Made by a program: the position numbers and the translations under genes. Positions 43,994 through 53,500 of a stretch of 53,500 nucleotides of DNA are shown one piece after another; position 1 is the stretch's first letter; each line of letters starts with the position of its first letter. Source of the stretch: Symbiodinium natans. Its lineage: Eukaryota > Sar > Dinophyceae > Suessiales > Symbiodiniaceae. The DNA is taken from contig CAJNDS010002839.1 in assembly GCA_905221605.1 (NCBI GenBank), forward strand, positions 84,001-137,500, read 5' to 3'. The notes under the pieces are model-generated. The model was not told where the DNA came from. It ran no database searches and was given only the letters and a program-made list of their open reading frames with translations.

Positions 43994-44064
43994 GGGTTTA
44001 GGGTTTAGGGTTTAGGGTTTAGGGTTTAGGGTTTAGGGTTTTGGGTTTTAGGGTTTAGGGTTTA
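43994..44064. repeat. Interstitial telomeric repeat, (GGGTTTA)10
   Basis: Ten GGGTTTA units, two of them slightly altered (GGGTTTT, GGGTTTTA). This is the G-rich strand, oriented as at the right end of a chromosome and therefore diverging from the CCCTAAA tract 118 bp to the left. Confidence 0.97.
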
Positions 44065-44069
44065 ATGTT

Positions 44070-45980
44070 ACCTTATTGGGGTCCTTACTATAAGAGGATC
44101 CTTCTATTTGGTCCCCAATTCTCGTAAACCCCCATTTCAATCCTACAATTTCCTGACTTCGAGCATCCGCACACCGCAAAAGTGAGCTATTTGATTTGAT
44201 GGGCACTATGAGGATCATCTGGGTATCTGCGGGACTCTCTGGCAGGCACTCCAGGGATACTCGGGACCTGCGAGATTTTCTGGGGATGGTTCAAGGGATA
44301 GGAGGATGGCCGAGTCAGAAGCTATAACCCCACGGCGAGGCTAAGGACAAACAGCCTTGACGGCCATGATCTCCCCCGTCGTCTTCCGCCGCGCTGCGAA
44401 GACACAACCTGCCAGGAGCGCCATGCACTTCATGGCACTTCCTTCGATGTGCGGAGGCACCGTAGCTTCCAGCACCAATCAGATCTCCCCGATGGAAGTC
44501 CCTGGCAAGGCGAAGCTGACCTCAGCCACAGGCATGTGCACTTTTTAGGCACTCTTTGTGGGATCTACGAATCTACGGTTCTGCTTTGGGGTCTTTCACT
44601 GGGGAATAGAGACAGCTGGAAGGCAAGCCGCAAGCTGCCAGTCTCGTTCGAGCGCCCCACACCTCTGCTTGGAAGGCTCACCAGGCGCTGCGTGCTTGCT
44701 CCAGCAAAGGCCAAAGAGCCAACCTGGCGAGCGTTCGCCGGCAAAGCACATGTGCACGAGTGGCTTCGGACCGCCGCATGGGTGGCTGCGAAAGCGCCGG
44801 GAAAAAGCGTCCGAAGAGAACTTTGTCCGAAGCTCTTTCTCTCTCCCATATTTGGAACTCTCCTCTCAAACGGGACCACTCTCCAAAAAGCAAACCGCAA
44901 ACACTCCCCCCAACAAAGCATCCTCCAACAACAAAAAGAGCAACGAGAAGCATCGGCCGGCTCCACGCTTCGGCAGACCCTTGGCCTTGCCCCCGTGCTT
45001 CGCCTCTGCAAGGAGCCTATCCTGGCCTATCTTGAAGACCCTTTTTCCAGTCTCCCAAGACGACTCTCTCAGAGGATGAGCTGCAGAAAAGATGTGTATA
45101 TGTATATATATATATATATGGATATAAATATATATATATATGTATAAGTACTAAGGCTACCCACACTACGCCTCTCTTACCTCCTCTGCTTGGTTCTTTT
45201 TCTTCGGGGCCTGCGCCGGGACCACCTCTGAGGGCTTGCCGGCCTCAGCTGACGCTGCCAAAGGATCCCAATCGAAGCTCCCTTCGCTGATGGATGGGGT
45301 GGATGGACGGATGGGATGGGGTGGATGGATGGATGGATTAACTGTAGTTTCGAGAGTTCATCCATGGTCCATGAGATTCTGTGAATGCACAGTACCGAGA
45401 CCAAAGCGGGAACCAGCGCCGCTCCTCCACCGGGAGTTCGGTCAAGGAACAGCGGCTCCTCTACCTCGCTCAGACTCGCTCGGGCGCGCGGGGGTTCAAC
45501 TCAACGGTGCTAACGGCTCGCTGGAACAAGACATCTAGGTGCCGCACGGGTTGAGATCTTGGAACCTGACGGCATGCGGAAAACAAGAGCATACTGGAAG
45601 CAGCTTCTGCCTCCTCAGGCCTCCTCTTCCCTTGCATGGTGTTCCATGCGGCTGCTGCTTGGCGGGAGGTTCTTAACAGGCTCTGTCGCCACCTGCAGCC
45701 ACAGCTGGAGTCGGTTGCAGCAAAAGGAAGATAACAGGAAGCAGTGTCACAGGAAGATAACAGCAAGAAGTGTAACAGGAAGATAACAGGAGTGTGTGCA
45801 TCATAGCCATGGCCTCCAGTTCAGAGGGTGGGCTCCCAGGTTCCGGAGAACCGACAGGCGTAGGCTGCTGGGAGGAGATGCGGCTACTGCCTGCAGTTCA
45901 TCGCAACGCCCTAAACTGCCTATACTTGCAGGGTCCCCCGTTTGTGTGTACCACATACTGACATGGCAAAAACTGACAAG
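44070..45980. other. No gene recognised; microsatellites and one exon-like stretch
   Basis: Contains a TA-rich tract (about 45092-45147) and GGATG repeats (about 45290-45340). A minus-strand exon-like stretch at about 45288-45182 (SFDWDPLAASAEAGKPSEVV, then KKKNQAEE and a GTAAGA donor) may belong to a gene transcribed toward the kinase. Nothing else is supported. Confidence 0.35.
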
Positions 45981-45985
45981 ACATC

Positions 45986-46034
45986 AGGAAGGAAGGAAGG
46001 AAGGAAGGAAGGAAGGAAGGAAGGAAGGAAGGAA
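45986..46034. repeat. (GGAA)n microsatellite
   Basis: Twelve tandem GGAA units. Confidence 0.97.
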
Positions 46035-46039
46035 TCGAC

Positions 46040-46980
46040 CAGTGGCATACGGCCACGGCCTCCCGCACTCTTCCCCGCTGAGCATCTCAGGGGGTCTCCG
46101 CAAGCGTCATCGACCCCCTCCGCCAGAGGTTCCAGAGGGGGTACTATGGGTACTAGAAAAAAGAAACAAGGAGAAAAAAAAACCGGAATTGGTCCAAGTG
46201 GGGGGTTTTGGGGAAGGGTCTGGGCAGGAAGAAGGGTTGGGCGATGAGGCGGAAGCCTGTGATACGTGGACACTCTCATCGGACTGGAGCCAGGCTGCGA
46301 GGGAGGAGGATGTGTTACGGAGTGGCAGCCGAACGCGTTGGCAGCGGTAAGCCCCGGGCTGGTCAGCAGGATTCGGCGGCAGAGCATGCTGTCACCAATC
46401 CGACCAACTATCGCCGATAAAACGAGAGGAGAGGCGACTGAGGGCAGGAACCAGCGCATCCAGCGACTGGCGAAGATGCACCGGGAGCACAGTGCGGGGT
46501 CAAGGGAAGGCTGGTCGATTTTCTCAGCAACCACAAAAGGCGCCGAGAAGTGTTGGCCGGCGGTGCGCGTGAGGGCTTGTTGGCGACTGCGCAGCTTCCG
46601 GCACGTCGGTGGAGAGATTGCCCCAGCCTGGAAGGGGAACGAGCCAACGCCAGGCTGGGGGCACTGGCCAACGTGACGCAGCTACTTGAGCCTGTTTGCC
46701 TTGCACCAGCAGCGGCCAAAGGCGCAGGAAATATCGGACACAGGTGCAGGGAACCCTGATGTTCGAAGGCACTGGGCGAGAGGGTGGTCTTGACACAACC
46801 TTGGTCTGCAGAGAGCCACGCAAAAGACTCCCGCTGGCACACTAACCTCGGTAAAGGCATAGAGCGGGCAAGCCTCACTACAAAAAACGCAGAAGTGGCC
46901 CAGATAGGGGGTTTGGAGGCGAGAAGGCTAGTCTGCGCCAGAAGAGGGCAGCAGGAGGGGCAGAGAAAGGGGAGGGGGGA
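46040..46980. other. No gene recognised
   Basis: Open stretches on both strands, none with a recognisable domain. The sequence is moderately GC-rich, with a poly(A) run near 46172. Confidence 0.3.
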
Positions 46981-46982
46981 GG

Positions 46983-47640
46983 ACTGAGGCCGGCCACCAA
47001 AGCGAGCTTAAAGGCTCAGTCCAAAGGCAGGGCCGAATGCCCAGAAAGTCCGAGGCGAACTGCAGCACTCACTTGAGCCAGCCAAGGCGGCGAAAAAGCC
47101 TGGAGGCTACACAACCAGAAACTGGGCCAAGGGAGGCTGTGAGGCTGGCCAGCAAAGCGCAGCGAAAAGGCTCAGCCCAAAGGCAGGGGCGGATGTTCAG
47201 AGAGTTGGAGGTGAACAGCAGCACCTCACTTTGTTATTGCCTTGCAGCACGAGTAGGGGGTTTGGCGCTGAAGAGGTTGGAGAACGAGAAACTGGGCCTA
47301 CACGGCGCGACACAGGCACTGAGGCTGGCCAGCAAAGCAAGGTTTGCCAGGCGCAGCGAAAAGGCTCAGTCCAAAGGCAGGCGCCCAGAGAGTCCGAGGT
47401 GAACCAGCAGTATTTCATGGCAATGAAGAGGCTCTAGAACCAGAAACTAGGGCGCGACGTGGGAGACTGAGGCTGGCCAGCAAAGCGAGCTTTACCAGGC
47501 GCAGCGAAACGGCTCAGTCCAAAGGCAGGGGCGAATGCCCAGACAGACGCTCAAGACAAAAGGAAGAAGCGAAGTGGAGACTGAGGCTGGCCAGCGAAAC
47601 AAGTTCGATGAGGCGGGAACAGCTCAGTCCGAGGCGCGCG
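46983..47640. repeat. Degenerate tandem repeats, five copies
   Basis: A block of about 80-110 bp beginning CTGAGGC(T/C)GGCCA and including GGCTCAGTCCAAAGGCAGG, followed by a GCCCAGA(A/G)AGTCCGAGGTGAAC-like stretch, recurs starting near 46984, 47127, 47318, 47467 and 47579. Spacing varies (about 110-190 bp) through insertions. Some copies share the inner string CCAGGCGCAGCGAAA. The array runs straight into the (AC)n tract. Confidence 0.85.
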
Positions 47641-47683
47641 GACGATGACCTGAGGAGTGCCCGGAGAATGGGGGGACAAAAGC

Positions 47684-48650
<967 letters not shown>

Positions 48651-48986
48651 GTTCAGGCGTGTGCACACACACACGCCCCGAAGGGCGAAAAGGACGCTGA
48701 GATGTAAGCTGGTTTTGACAGAATGACTGAAGTAGTCCTACAGTAAGTGCAAGTCGACGACTTGTGGTCAACACACAAAATGCTGAGGGCGGCGAAACAC
48801 TGTAGAAGCCTCAGGGCCCCAAATCCAGAATTGAACATGACTTCAACAGACTTAGAACCGCCGTGTTTGCAAGCCGCCAGTGTGAGCGGCAATCCACCGC
48901 GAGGTCGCGGGCAGAAGACGCAGCCAGGCCCGTCAACTGCCCCTCCCCCTCTGCGCCGGGTACACCCGCGCGCAGCTATTCGAGAT
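48651..48986 (-). repeat. Direct repeat copy 1 downstream of the Penelope-like RT (pseudo-LTR candidate)
   Basis: About 335 bp that aligns by eye with 49023-49373. Shared strings include TGTTCAGG, CACACACACACG, GAGGTCGCGGGCAGAAGACG, GTCAACTGCCCCTCCCCCTC and TGCGCCGGGTACACCCGCGC. In the minus-strand sense it follows the reverse transcriptase ORF, which ends at 49492. Divergence is moderate, with small indels. Confidence 0.8.
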
Positions 48987-49022
48987 CTCCCCACCCTGTA
49001 TAAAGGAATTGTCAGTGAGGAC

Positions 49023-49373
49023 AATGTTCAGGTGTGTAAACTGTAAACACACACACGTCCCGAAGTGGGAAAACGATGCGGTGAGACAAGCTGGTTGCGA
49101 AAGCAAAAATCGGGGTAAACTGCAACAAGTGCAAGCCGGCGGCTTGAGTTCGACCCAGAACGCCTCTGAGCGCAGCACAACACTAATTACTGAAAAAGCT
49201 GCAGAGCCCCAAATCCAGACAAGATGATGATCTCATCTGAGAAACTACTGCGGCAATTGCCAGCCACAATTGTGAGCGGCACTCCACCACGAGGTCGCGG
49301 GCAGAAGACGTAGCCAGGCTCGTCAACTGCCCCTCCCCCTCTGCGCCGGGTACACCCGCGCGCAGCTATGCAC
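49023..49373 (-). repeat. Direct repeat copy 2 downstream of the Penelope-like RT (pseudo-LTR candidate)
   Basis: Second copy, offset by about 372 bp from copy 1 and in the same orientation. It begins about 120 bp beyond the RT stop in the minus-strand sense. Two adjacent copies of a terminal segment are what a tandem, pseudo-LTR type end of a Penelope-like element would look like. A local duplication is the alternative. Confidence 0.8.
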
Positions 49374-49491
49374 TTTACGTGCGCGCGACATGATGCTAAA
49401 CCGGCTGCGAACTTGAGCATGCATTCGATGGTGTGGCAAGTACATTGCAACAAAACACTTGCAACAGCCTAATGAAGCAGCAGAGCACGTT

Positions 49492-52227
49492 TTACGTCCA
49501 GAATTGCCTTCGAAATTTCGGTGTGTGTATCGGCAGCTGCTGTTGTTCAGCTAGTTGCCACAGGAAGTTCAAATCGTCCCGTATCTGGGACGCAGGAAAG
49601 GAGCAACGTTTGATGGTGTGTGATCTGGCAAGAACCCCGCTAAGCAAAGTGGCAGGAGTGGCGGCGGATTGCGGGTTGGGCAGATCAGCTGCCTGACATG
49701 CACGGTTGTACATGACACTTCTTTTCTGCAAATCCAAGGTGAATCCAAGAAAATCGAGAGCAGGCTCGTCCTCCAATAGGATCCTTCCGCCATAGAAAGA
49801 ACTCGTCAACAGGAGCTGGACTCCCGGCAATCGCGCAGTACTGCGGTCGGACATCCAGAGGCGGTTGTCCACGTATCTAAGTGAAAGAAACCTGGCGCCT
49901 AAGCCACGGACAGTCTGTCGAAAAGTGCGAGCCCACACTTCTTCCTGGGCGGCGATGACCATGCTGCAAAGCGAAGGGGAAATGGGAGACCCCATTGGGG
50001 AACCCTGTGTCTGGCGAAAACCTTGGGAATCAACTTTGAAGAACTGCAACAGTAACGCATGGTGTATGATGGTGGGAATGTCGGACAACCACAACTTGAC
50101 CTGACGTGAAGCGCGTCTTCTCCTTGCACCCCTGAACACCCTGAGGACTTGCTGCTGTTCCATCACATCCACTGTGAATGTGGTGTGTTGGTCACATCCG
50201 TGTCGTTGTCTGTAGAACTCAACAAGAAGCTTCCAGGCTTTGTGGAATTGACAAGGGGCAATGCTTGTGAAAAAACCACTAAGGTCTTGGTTCCGGCAGT
50301 GAATGCGGAACTGCTCAGTGTCTGCAAAAAAGGACTGAATGGTTTTTATCAGCTTGAAAACATCGCCTTTGTCAAATGCGAGCGGGAAGGCGACGGCGCA
50401 AAGCTGAAGAATCAACTTTGCAGTGGCTTCAAGCAACGGACGCATGAAAGCCTGCACATAAGATACAATGGGTCTGCCAGCCTGAAAGTTCTTCTTGCGT
50501 TTCGGCAGAACGTACGCCGTAGGTATCTTATGACGGGCGCGGAAAGCCCAAGAGTAGCGTTTGCATAGGGCTTTTTTGGCCAGGCGCTGAACACGATCAA
50601 TCTGTTCAGCGAAATTACCTGTGATTTGAGTGAAAACGTCGCCTTTCTTGAAAGTGCCATCCAGTACCCTGTGATATAGCACTGGGCAATAACAAATGGC
50701 TTTGCGAGGATGATGGTCCTCACAGTGCCAAATTGCACCTTTGGTTTTTTGACGAATGGACAGAATGACTTCGGAAGAGTATCTGCCCTGAACAGCCTGC
50801 AAGTGCTGTCCAAGCAAAGCCTGAAAAGTCCCTGTCATGTCCCGGGGGGGGCCCGGAAGGTCATTTTGTCGGCACCATTGTGCCATAGCAGTCTCAAACT
50901 GTTGTTGCATGGCATGTGGGTCTGGAAAGAAAGTGTCGGCCATGGAGCCTCGCAAAAGTTGCTGCTCCAAATGGCTGACTTTACGCACAAACTCATCTCC
51001 GCTTGCAGCAACATGTCCCTCAAACTCAGAACACCAGGGCGCAAATTGTCTGATGACATCACATGCACATGTGGGCGAATGCGCGGAGGCCCATTGCCTG
51101 ACTGCGTTTTTTGGATTGAACACAACCTCTCCTACTCTGGGGCGGCGGGGAAAGATGAGGGAGGTTTTGGGCACATGAAAGGGCGTGACCGCATGAATGC
51201 ACTGTGTGATGTAATCACGCAGGACATATCGAAGCTGCGTGCGGTATTCGCTGTGCGCCATGTATGGTGCGCGCAGCGGTTTGTACATGCGAGGCTTTCC
51301 AAACCCTTTGAAAGCCAATGCGCTGGATATTGCAGAAACAGCTGCGGGAGCCATGTAAGCTGGAAGGTGCTTGGCTAGCCGATGTAGGGCACACAGTGCA
51401 GGGTAAGTGAACTGACTGCCGCGCAGTTGCTTGCTCGCTTCGAACCTGCGAAGTGTGTTGCTGCCCAAGTCGGTCAGCAAAACCCAGGTGGCTTCCCGGG
51501 AACGGAATGTCGGCATGGAAAAGATGGCATCAAGCGGAGCAGGCAATCCGCGGTGGTCAGGTAGGTATGCTTTGCGACGATGCTTTCGCCACAGCTTGCG
51601 AAAACCGACCTTCTTGGCTTGGCTTGCTGCAGGCGGTTTTAGAAAACCCTTCTTGGGCTGGAACCACCTTGCAATGAATGGAAAATTCAACGGAGGTTGC
51701 AATGTCTGAATCAGGGCTTGCTCGCGGCCCCGTAAGATGTTCTTAGGCACTGCACTGGAAACAGGAATAGCAACCCAGTCCCAAAAAGAATCGTATTTGT
51801 CCCAAAAGCGTAAAGACAACTCTGCTGAAACGAGTTTCTCGGCTCGTACCTGTTTGAACTTCCTGTGTCTGGTATGCTCGCGTTGGCAAACAGAGTTTTC
51901 TGTGCTGCCAATGTAGAAAAGCTTGGCTTGTTTTTTCAGAGGAGAGAAACGAAGGTAGAGAACAGAATGTGCAGAAAAGAAAGAGAAAGTAAGGCGTTGG
52001 GAATTAACGCCAAGTGCACGCAAAACGCCTTTCAGCACATGATGGTCCGGCATGCGGCTCTGTACTTCAAGAAGCGCAATGCGAGCAACGACCCACCTAG
52101 CTATCTCAAAAACTGCTGAGTTCATGGACAAAATCTCAGCTGCCAAGAGGCACAAAACTTGTCTAACAGCTTGAAGTGCACGCATTGTGTTGCGAAGCAA
52201 GCAAGCTGTTGTGCGCTTCTGCAACAT
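49492..52227 (-). CDS. GIY-YIG endonuclease-reverse transcriptase, Penelope-like
   Basis: 911 codons from ATG 52227. The GIY-YIG domain spans about residues 88-185: YLRF (91-94) in the GIY position, FYIGSTE (104-110), REHTRHRK (116-123, catalytic Arg/His region), GREQALIQTLQPPLN (167-181, catalytic Glu and Asn). Residues 385-389 read PTCAC, a CxC motif between nuclease and polymerase. The reverse transcriptase spans about 560-830: GRPIVSY (584-590), QDLSGFFTSI (647-656, motif A, Asp present), QGSPMGSPISPSL (741-753, motif B), LRYVDNRLW (783-791, motif C) and DFLGFTLD (825-832). MGSP(L/I)SP and YVD are typical of Penelope and telomerase-like enzymes. Motif C ends in Asn where YxDD is expected. 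The long 190-380 region may hold the linker typical of the clade. The frame is unbroken. Confidence 0.82.
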   Translation of the reverse strand: MLQKRTTACLLRNTMRALQAVRQVLCLLAAEILSMNSAVFEIARWVVARIALLEVQSRMPDHHVLKGVLRALGVNSQRLTFSFFSAHSVLYLRFSPLKKQAKLFYIGSTENSVCQREHTRHRKFKQVRAEKLVSAELSLRFWDKYDSFWDWVAIPVSSAVPKNILRGREQALIQTLQPPLNFPFIARWFQPKKGFLKPPAASQAKKVGFRKLWRKHRRKAYLPDHRGLPAPLDAIFSMPTFRSREATWVLLTDLGSNTLRRFEASKQLRGSQFTYPALCALHRLAKHLPAYMAPAAVSAISSALAFKGFGKPRMYKPLRAPYMAHSEYRTQLRYVLRDYITQCIHAVTPFHVPKTSLIFPRRPRVGEVVFNPKNAVRQWASAHSPTCACDVIRQFAPWCSEFEGHVAASGDEFVRKVSHLEQQLLRGSMADTFFPDPHAMQQQFETAMAQWCRQNDLPGPPRDMTGTFQALLGQHLQAVQGRYSSEVILSIRQKTKGAIWHCEDHHPRKAICYCPVLYHRVLDGTFKKGDVFTQITGNFAEQIDRVQRLAKKALCKRYSWAFRARHKIPTAYVLPKRKKNFQAGRPIVSYVQAFMRPLLEATAKLILQLCAVAFPLAFDKGDVFKLIKTIQSFFADTEQFRIHCRNQDLSGFFTSIAPCQFHKAWKLLVEFYRQRHGCDQHTTFTVDVMEQQQVLRVFRGARRRRASRQVKLWLSDIPTIIHHALLLQFFKVDSQGFRQTQGSPMGSPISPSLCSMVIAAQEEVWARTFRQTVRGLGARFLSLRYVDNRLWMSDRSTARLPGVQLLLTSSFYGGRILLEDEPALDFLGFTLDLQKRSVMYNRACQAADLPNPQSAATPATLLSGVLARSHTIKRCSFPASQIRDDLNFLWQLAEQQQLPIHTPKFRRQFWT

Positions 52228-52239
52228 GTCACAGGCTCA
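52228..52239 (-). promoter_or_regulatory. In-frame UGA junction between ORF1 and nuclease-RT
   Basis: The minus strand reads CGC TGA GCC TGT GAC ATG, that is R-stop-A-C-D-M. ORF1 and ORF2 are in one frame with only four codons, including the stop, between them. This permits read-through or UGA recoding, or termination-reinitiation. Nothing in the sequence alone shows which is used. Confidence 0.6.
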
Positions 52240-53500
52240 GCGCTCCATATAGGAGGCCACAGCAATAAGCCTGGCCAGTGGGGATTTTTGAAGCTTGGCG
52301 GCTGAGGCGGGGGGGATACCCCAAGTCACAGCTCGTCGCTTGAGTTTGTCTAGAAAATCGGCATCCTCTTGTTGGGAGACCCATTCTTCGACTTGCTTGA
52401 GCCAAGCATCCAAATCCTTCTTGTTGCGGTCGTTGAGAGCAAGAGATGAGATCCATTGCCGAATTTCTTTGTCGTTGAACTTCCCCGGACAATGCTGCAT
52501 CAACCACGAGGACCCATCAGCGGGCGGGTCCATTACACTGGCAGGATCATGCGAAGCGATCCCTTGTAACGTGTTTGCAGGTGCAAACGACAGGGGAAGT
52601 TGCTTGTGCGGCATACCCGGAGTGGCCGCAGGCGGGGAAGCGGCAGGCACCGGAGAGCTGCTTGGCACACTTGTAGGGGTCCCAGCAAGGTTAGAGGGCT
52701 GAGAGCAGGTTGCGGCCTTAGGGGTATTAAGCAATGTGGATGTGTCAGACTTGTCTGCGCGAGACTGCAACTGTTGGGTGAGGTCGGCAACTTGCTGCTG
52801 AAGTTCCCGAATCTGCTCATGAGATTCAACATCAGTTGCGACCGGAACAAGCTTGGCGATTTCTTTCACGATGTGCTGCGCAAATGACTTCATGGCAATA
52901 TTCTTGGCCTGCGATGCTTTTTCGTGAATGGCCAAATTTTGCGCAGCGGCTTCCAGGTCCAAGTTTTGAGAGCGGATCTGGGCAAGAAGCTCAGTGCAGA
53001 ACACAAGTTCTGCCTTGGATTTGTTGACAACAAAATAAGCTTCTTTGCCATGCGCAATCCATCGGAGCCAGTAAGAATTCCAACCTTGATAGAGGAAATG
53101 GCTGGGATGCAGGTGCGCAACAGGCACTCCGGCGAGGCCTTGTTCCCGAGCAAAGGTGGAGGAAACAACAAACCTTGGGCAACTGAGGTTGCCAATGCTT
53201 CGCCTGGCGTCGAGGTAATCGCCATCTGCAATCCAATCTTCAGGAAGTTGTGGGTGAGGGGCCTTCATACCGGGTACACTGTGTCCTGCTGCTTTGCACG
53301 CGCCACCGACACAAGGGTTGAAAGTCGGTGCAAGTGTGCCAGAGTTCTGTGAAACTGGCAATACATGGCACGGCGCAGGGGGGAAAGCGTGGGGTGGGAA
53401 AATGGCACGCGCCAAACCAGGCATAAAGCCCAATGCAGGGGCAGACTTTGCAACAGTAGGCATGTGAAGAGGCAACGTCCCGTTTGAAGCACAGCCAGCG
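52237..53500 (-). CDS. ORF1 of the Penelope-like element, coiled-coil and Pro-rich, partial
   Basis: At least 421 codons, open through the right window edge. The first ATG inside the window is 53463 (MPTVAKSAPALGF), but codons upstream remain open, so the true start may be outside. The sequence has a Pro-rich start and a globular-looking part (PEDWIADGDYLDARR, QGWNSYWLRWIAHGKEAYF). A coiled coil follows (ESHEQIRELQQQVADLTQQL), then a Ser/Pro/Ala linker and a C-terminal helical region (FNDKEIRQWISSLALNDR, DLDAWLKQVEEWVSQQEDAD) ending SYMER. It stops at UGA (52239-52237), three codons before the ATG of the nuclease-RT ORF and in the same frame. A coiled coil fits a multimerising nucleic-acid-binding ORF1 protein, but no domain family is recognised. 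Confidence 0.7.
   Translation of the reverse strand, partial: AGCASNGTLPLHMPTVAKSAPALGFMPGLARAIFPPHAFPPAPCHVLPVSQNSGTLAPTFNPCVGGACKAAGHSVPGMKAPHPQLPEDWIADGDYLDARRSIGNLSCPRFVVSSTFAREQGLAGVPVAHLHPSHFLYQGWNSYWLRWIAHGKEAYFVVNKSKAELVFCTELLAQIRSQNLDLEAAAQNLAIHEKASQAKNIAMKSFAQHIVKEIAKLVPVATDVESHEQIRELQQQVADLTQQLQSRADKSDTSTLLNTPKAATCSQPSNLAGTPTSVPSSSPVPAASPPAATPGMPHKQLPLSFAPANTLQGIASHDPASVMDPPADGSSWLMQHCPGKFNDKEIRQWISSLALNDRNKKDLDAWLKQVEEWVSQQEDADFLDKLKRRAVTWGIPPASAAKLQKSPLARLIAVASYMER

Larger units (their letters stand above)
48651..53500 (-). mobile_element. N-terminal-GIY-YIG Penelope-like retroelement (runs off the window)
   Basis: The minus-strand element comprises ORF1 (open at the right window edge), a GIY-YIG/reverse transcriptase ORF in the same frame after one UGA, and two direct repeats at its 3' end. 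The domain order endonuclease-CxC-RT matches the permuted clade of Penelope-like elements described from green algae, protists and invertebrates (Naiad, Chlamys and relatives), not canonical Penelope with a C-terminal nuclease. The 5' end lies beyond 53500. The ORFs are long and unbroken, so the copy appears young. Confidence 0.75.

Overview
The window looks like nuclear DNA from a dinoflagellate, most like a Symbiodiniaceae-type alga. I infer this from several independent signs. There is a split HSP70 gene whose introns mostly start with GC or GA rather than GT and whose junctions carry AG|G. Telomere-type TTTAGGG repeats occur inside the sequence. The recognisable host genes all lie on one strand (minus). 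Several classes of retroelement typical of large protist genomes are present, with many microsatellites. No bacterial operon, rRNA, tRNA, CRISPR array or plasmid feature was seen.

Layout. About 1-8.2 kb: repeats and microsatellites (149-bp duplication, CT/CTT/CA/GA tracts), then a minus-strand gene whose last long exon (5.08-6.17 kb) ends in a degenerate response-regulator receiver domain. About 8.8-17.15 kb: a complete-looking cytosolic-type HSP70 on the minus strand, split into about 34 small exons. Its large intron holds 218-bp tandem repeats and hairpins. About 17.2-22.3 kb, also minus: ankyrin-repeat exons, an APC-superfamily (ethanolamine-permease-like) transporter, and a further ankyrin exon upstream. 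About 23.1-23.3 kb: a 9-bp minisatellite.

About 23.8-27.3 kb: a 5'-truncated LINE-type retrotransposon (ORF1, APE-type endonuclease, reverse transcriptase) bounded by a 10-bp target-site duplication. About 27.5-37.4 kb: a GC-rich graveyard of one family of R2-like retrotransposons (reverse transcriptase plus restriction-like endonuclease). There are at least six fragments in both orientations, one arranged like a 5' inversion, plus a possible copia-like scrap. About 37.4-41 kb: no gene recognised, with A-rich low-complexity DNA. About 41.1-43.6 kb: exons of a MEKK-like protein kinase on the minus strand. About 43.8-44.1 kb: two telomeric repeat tracts in divergent orientation.

About 45-53.5 kb: microsatellites, degenerate tandem repeats and a 425-bp (AC)n tract, followed on the minus strand by a retroelement that I consider the most interesting object here. 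Its 911-codon ORF has an N-terminal GIY-YIG nuclease, a CxC motif and a C-terminal reverse transcriptase. This is the permuted order reported for N-terminal-endonuclease Penelope-like elements. It is preceded in the same reading frame, across a single UGA, by a coiled-coil/proline-rich ORF, and followed by two about 350-bp direct repeats that could be pseudo-LTRs.

All exon boundaries were read by hand from the sequence and family similarity; none was checked by alignment software or transcripts.
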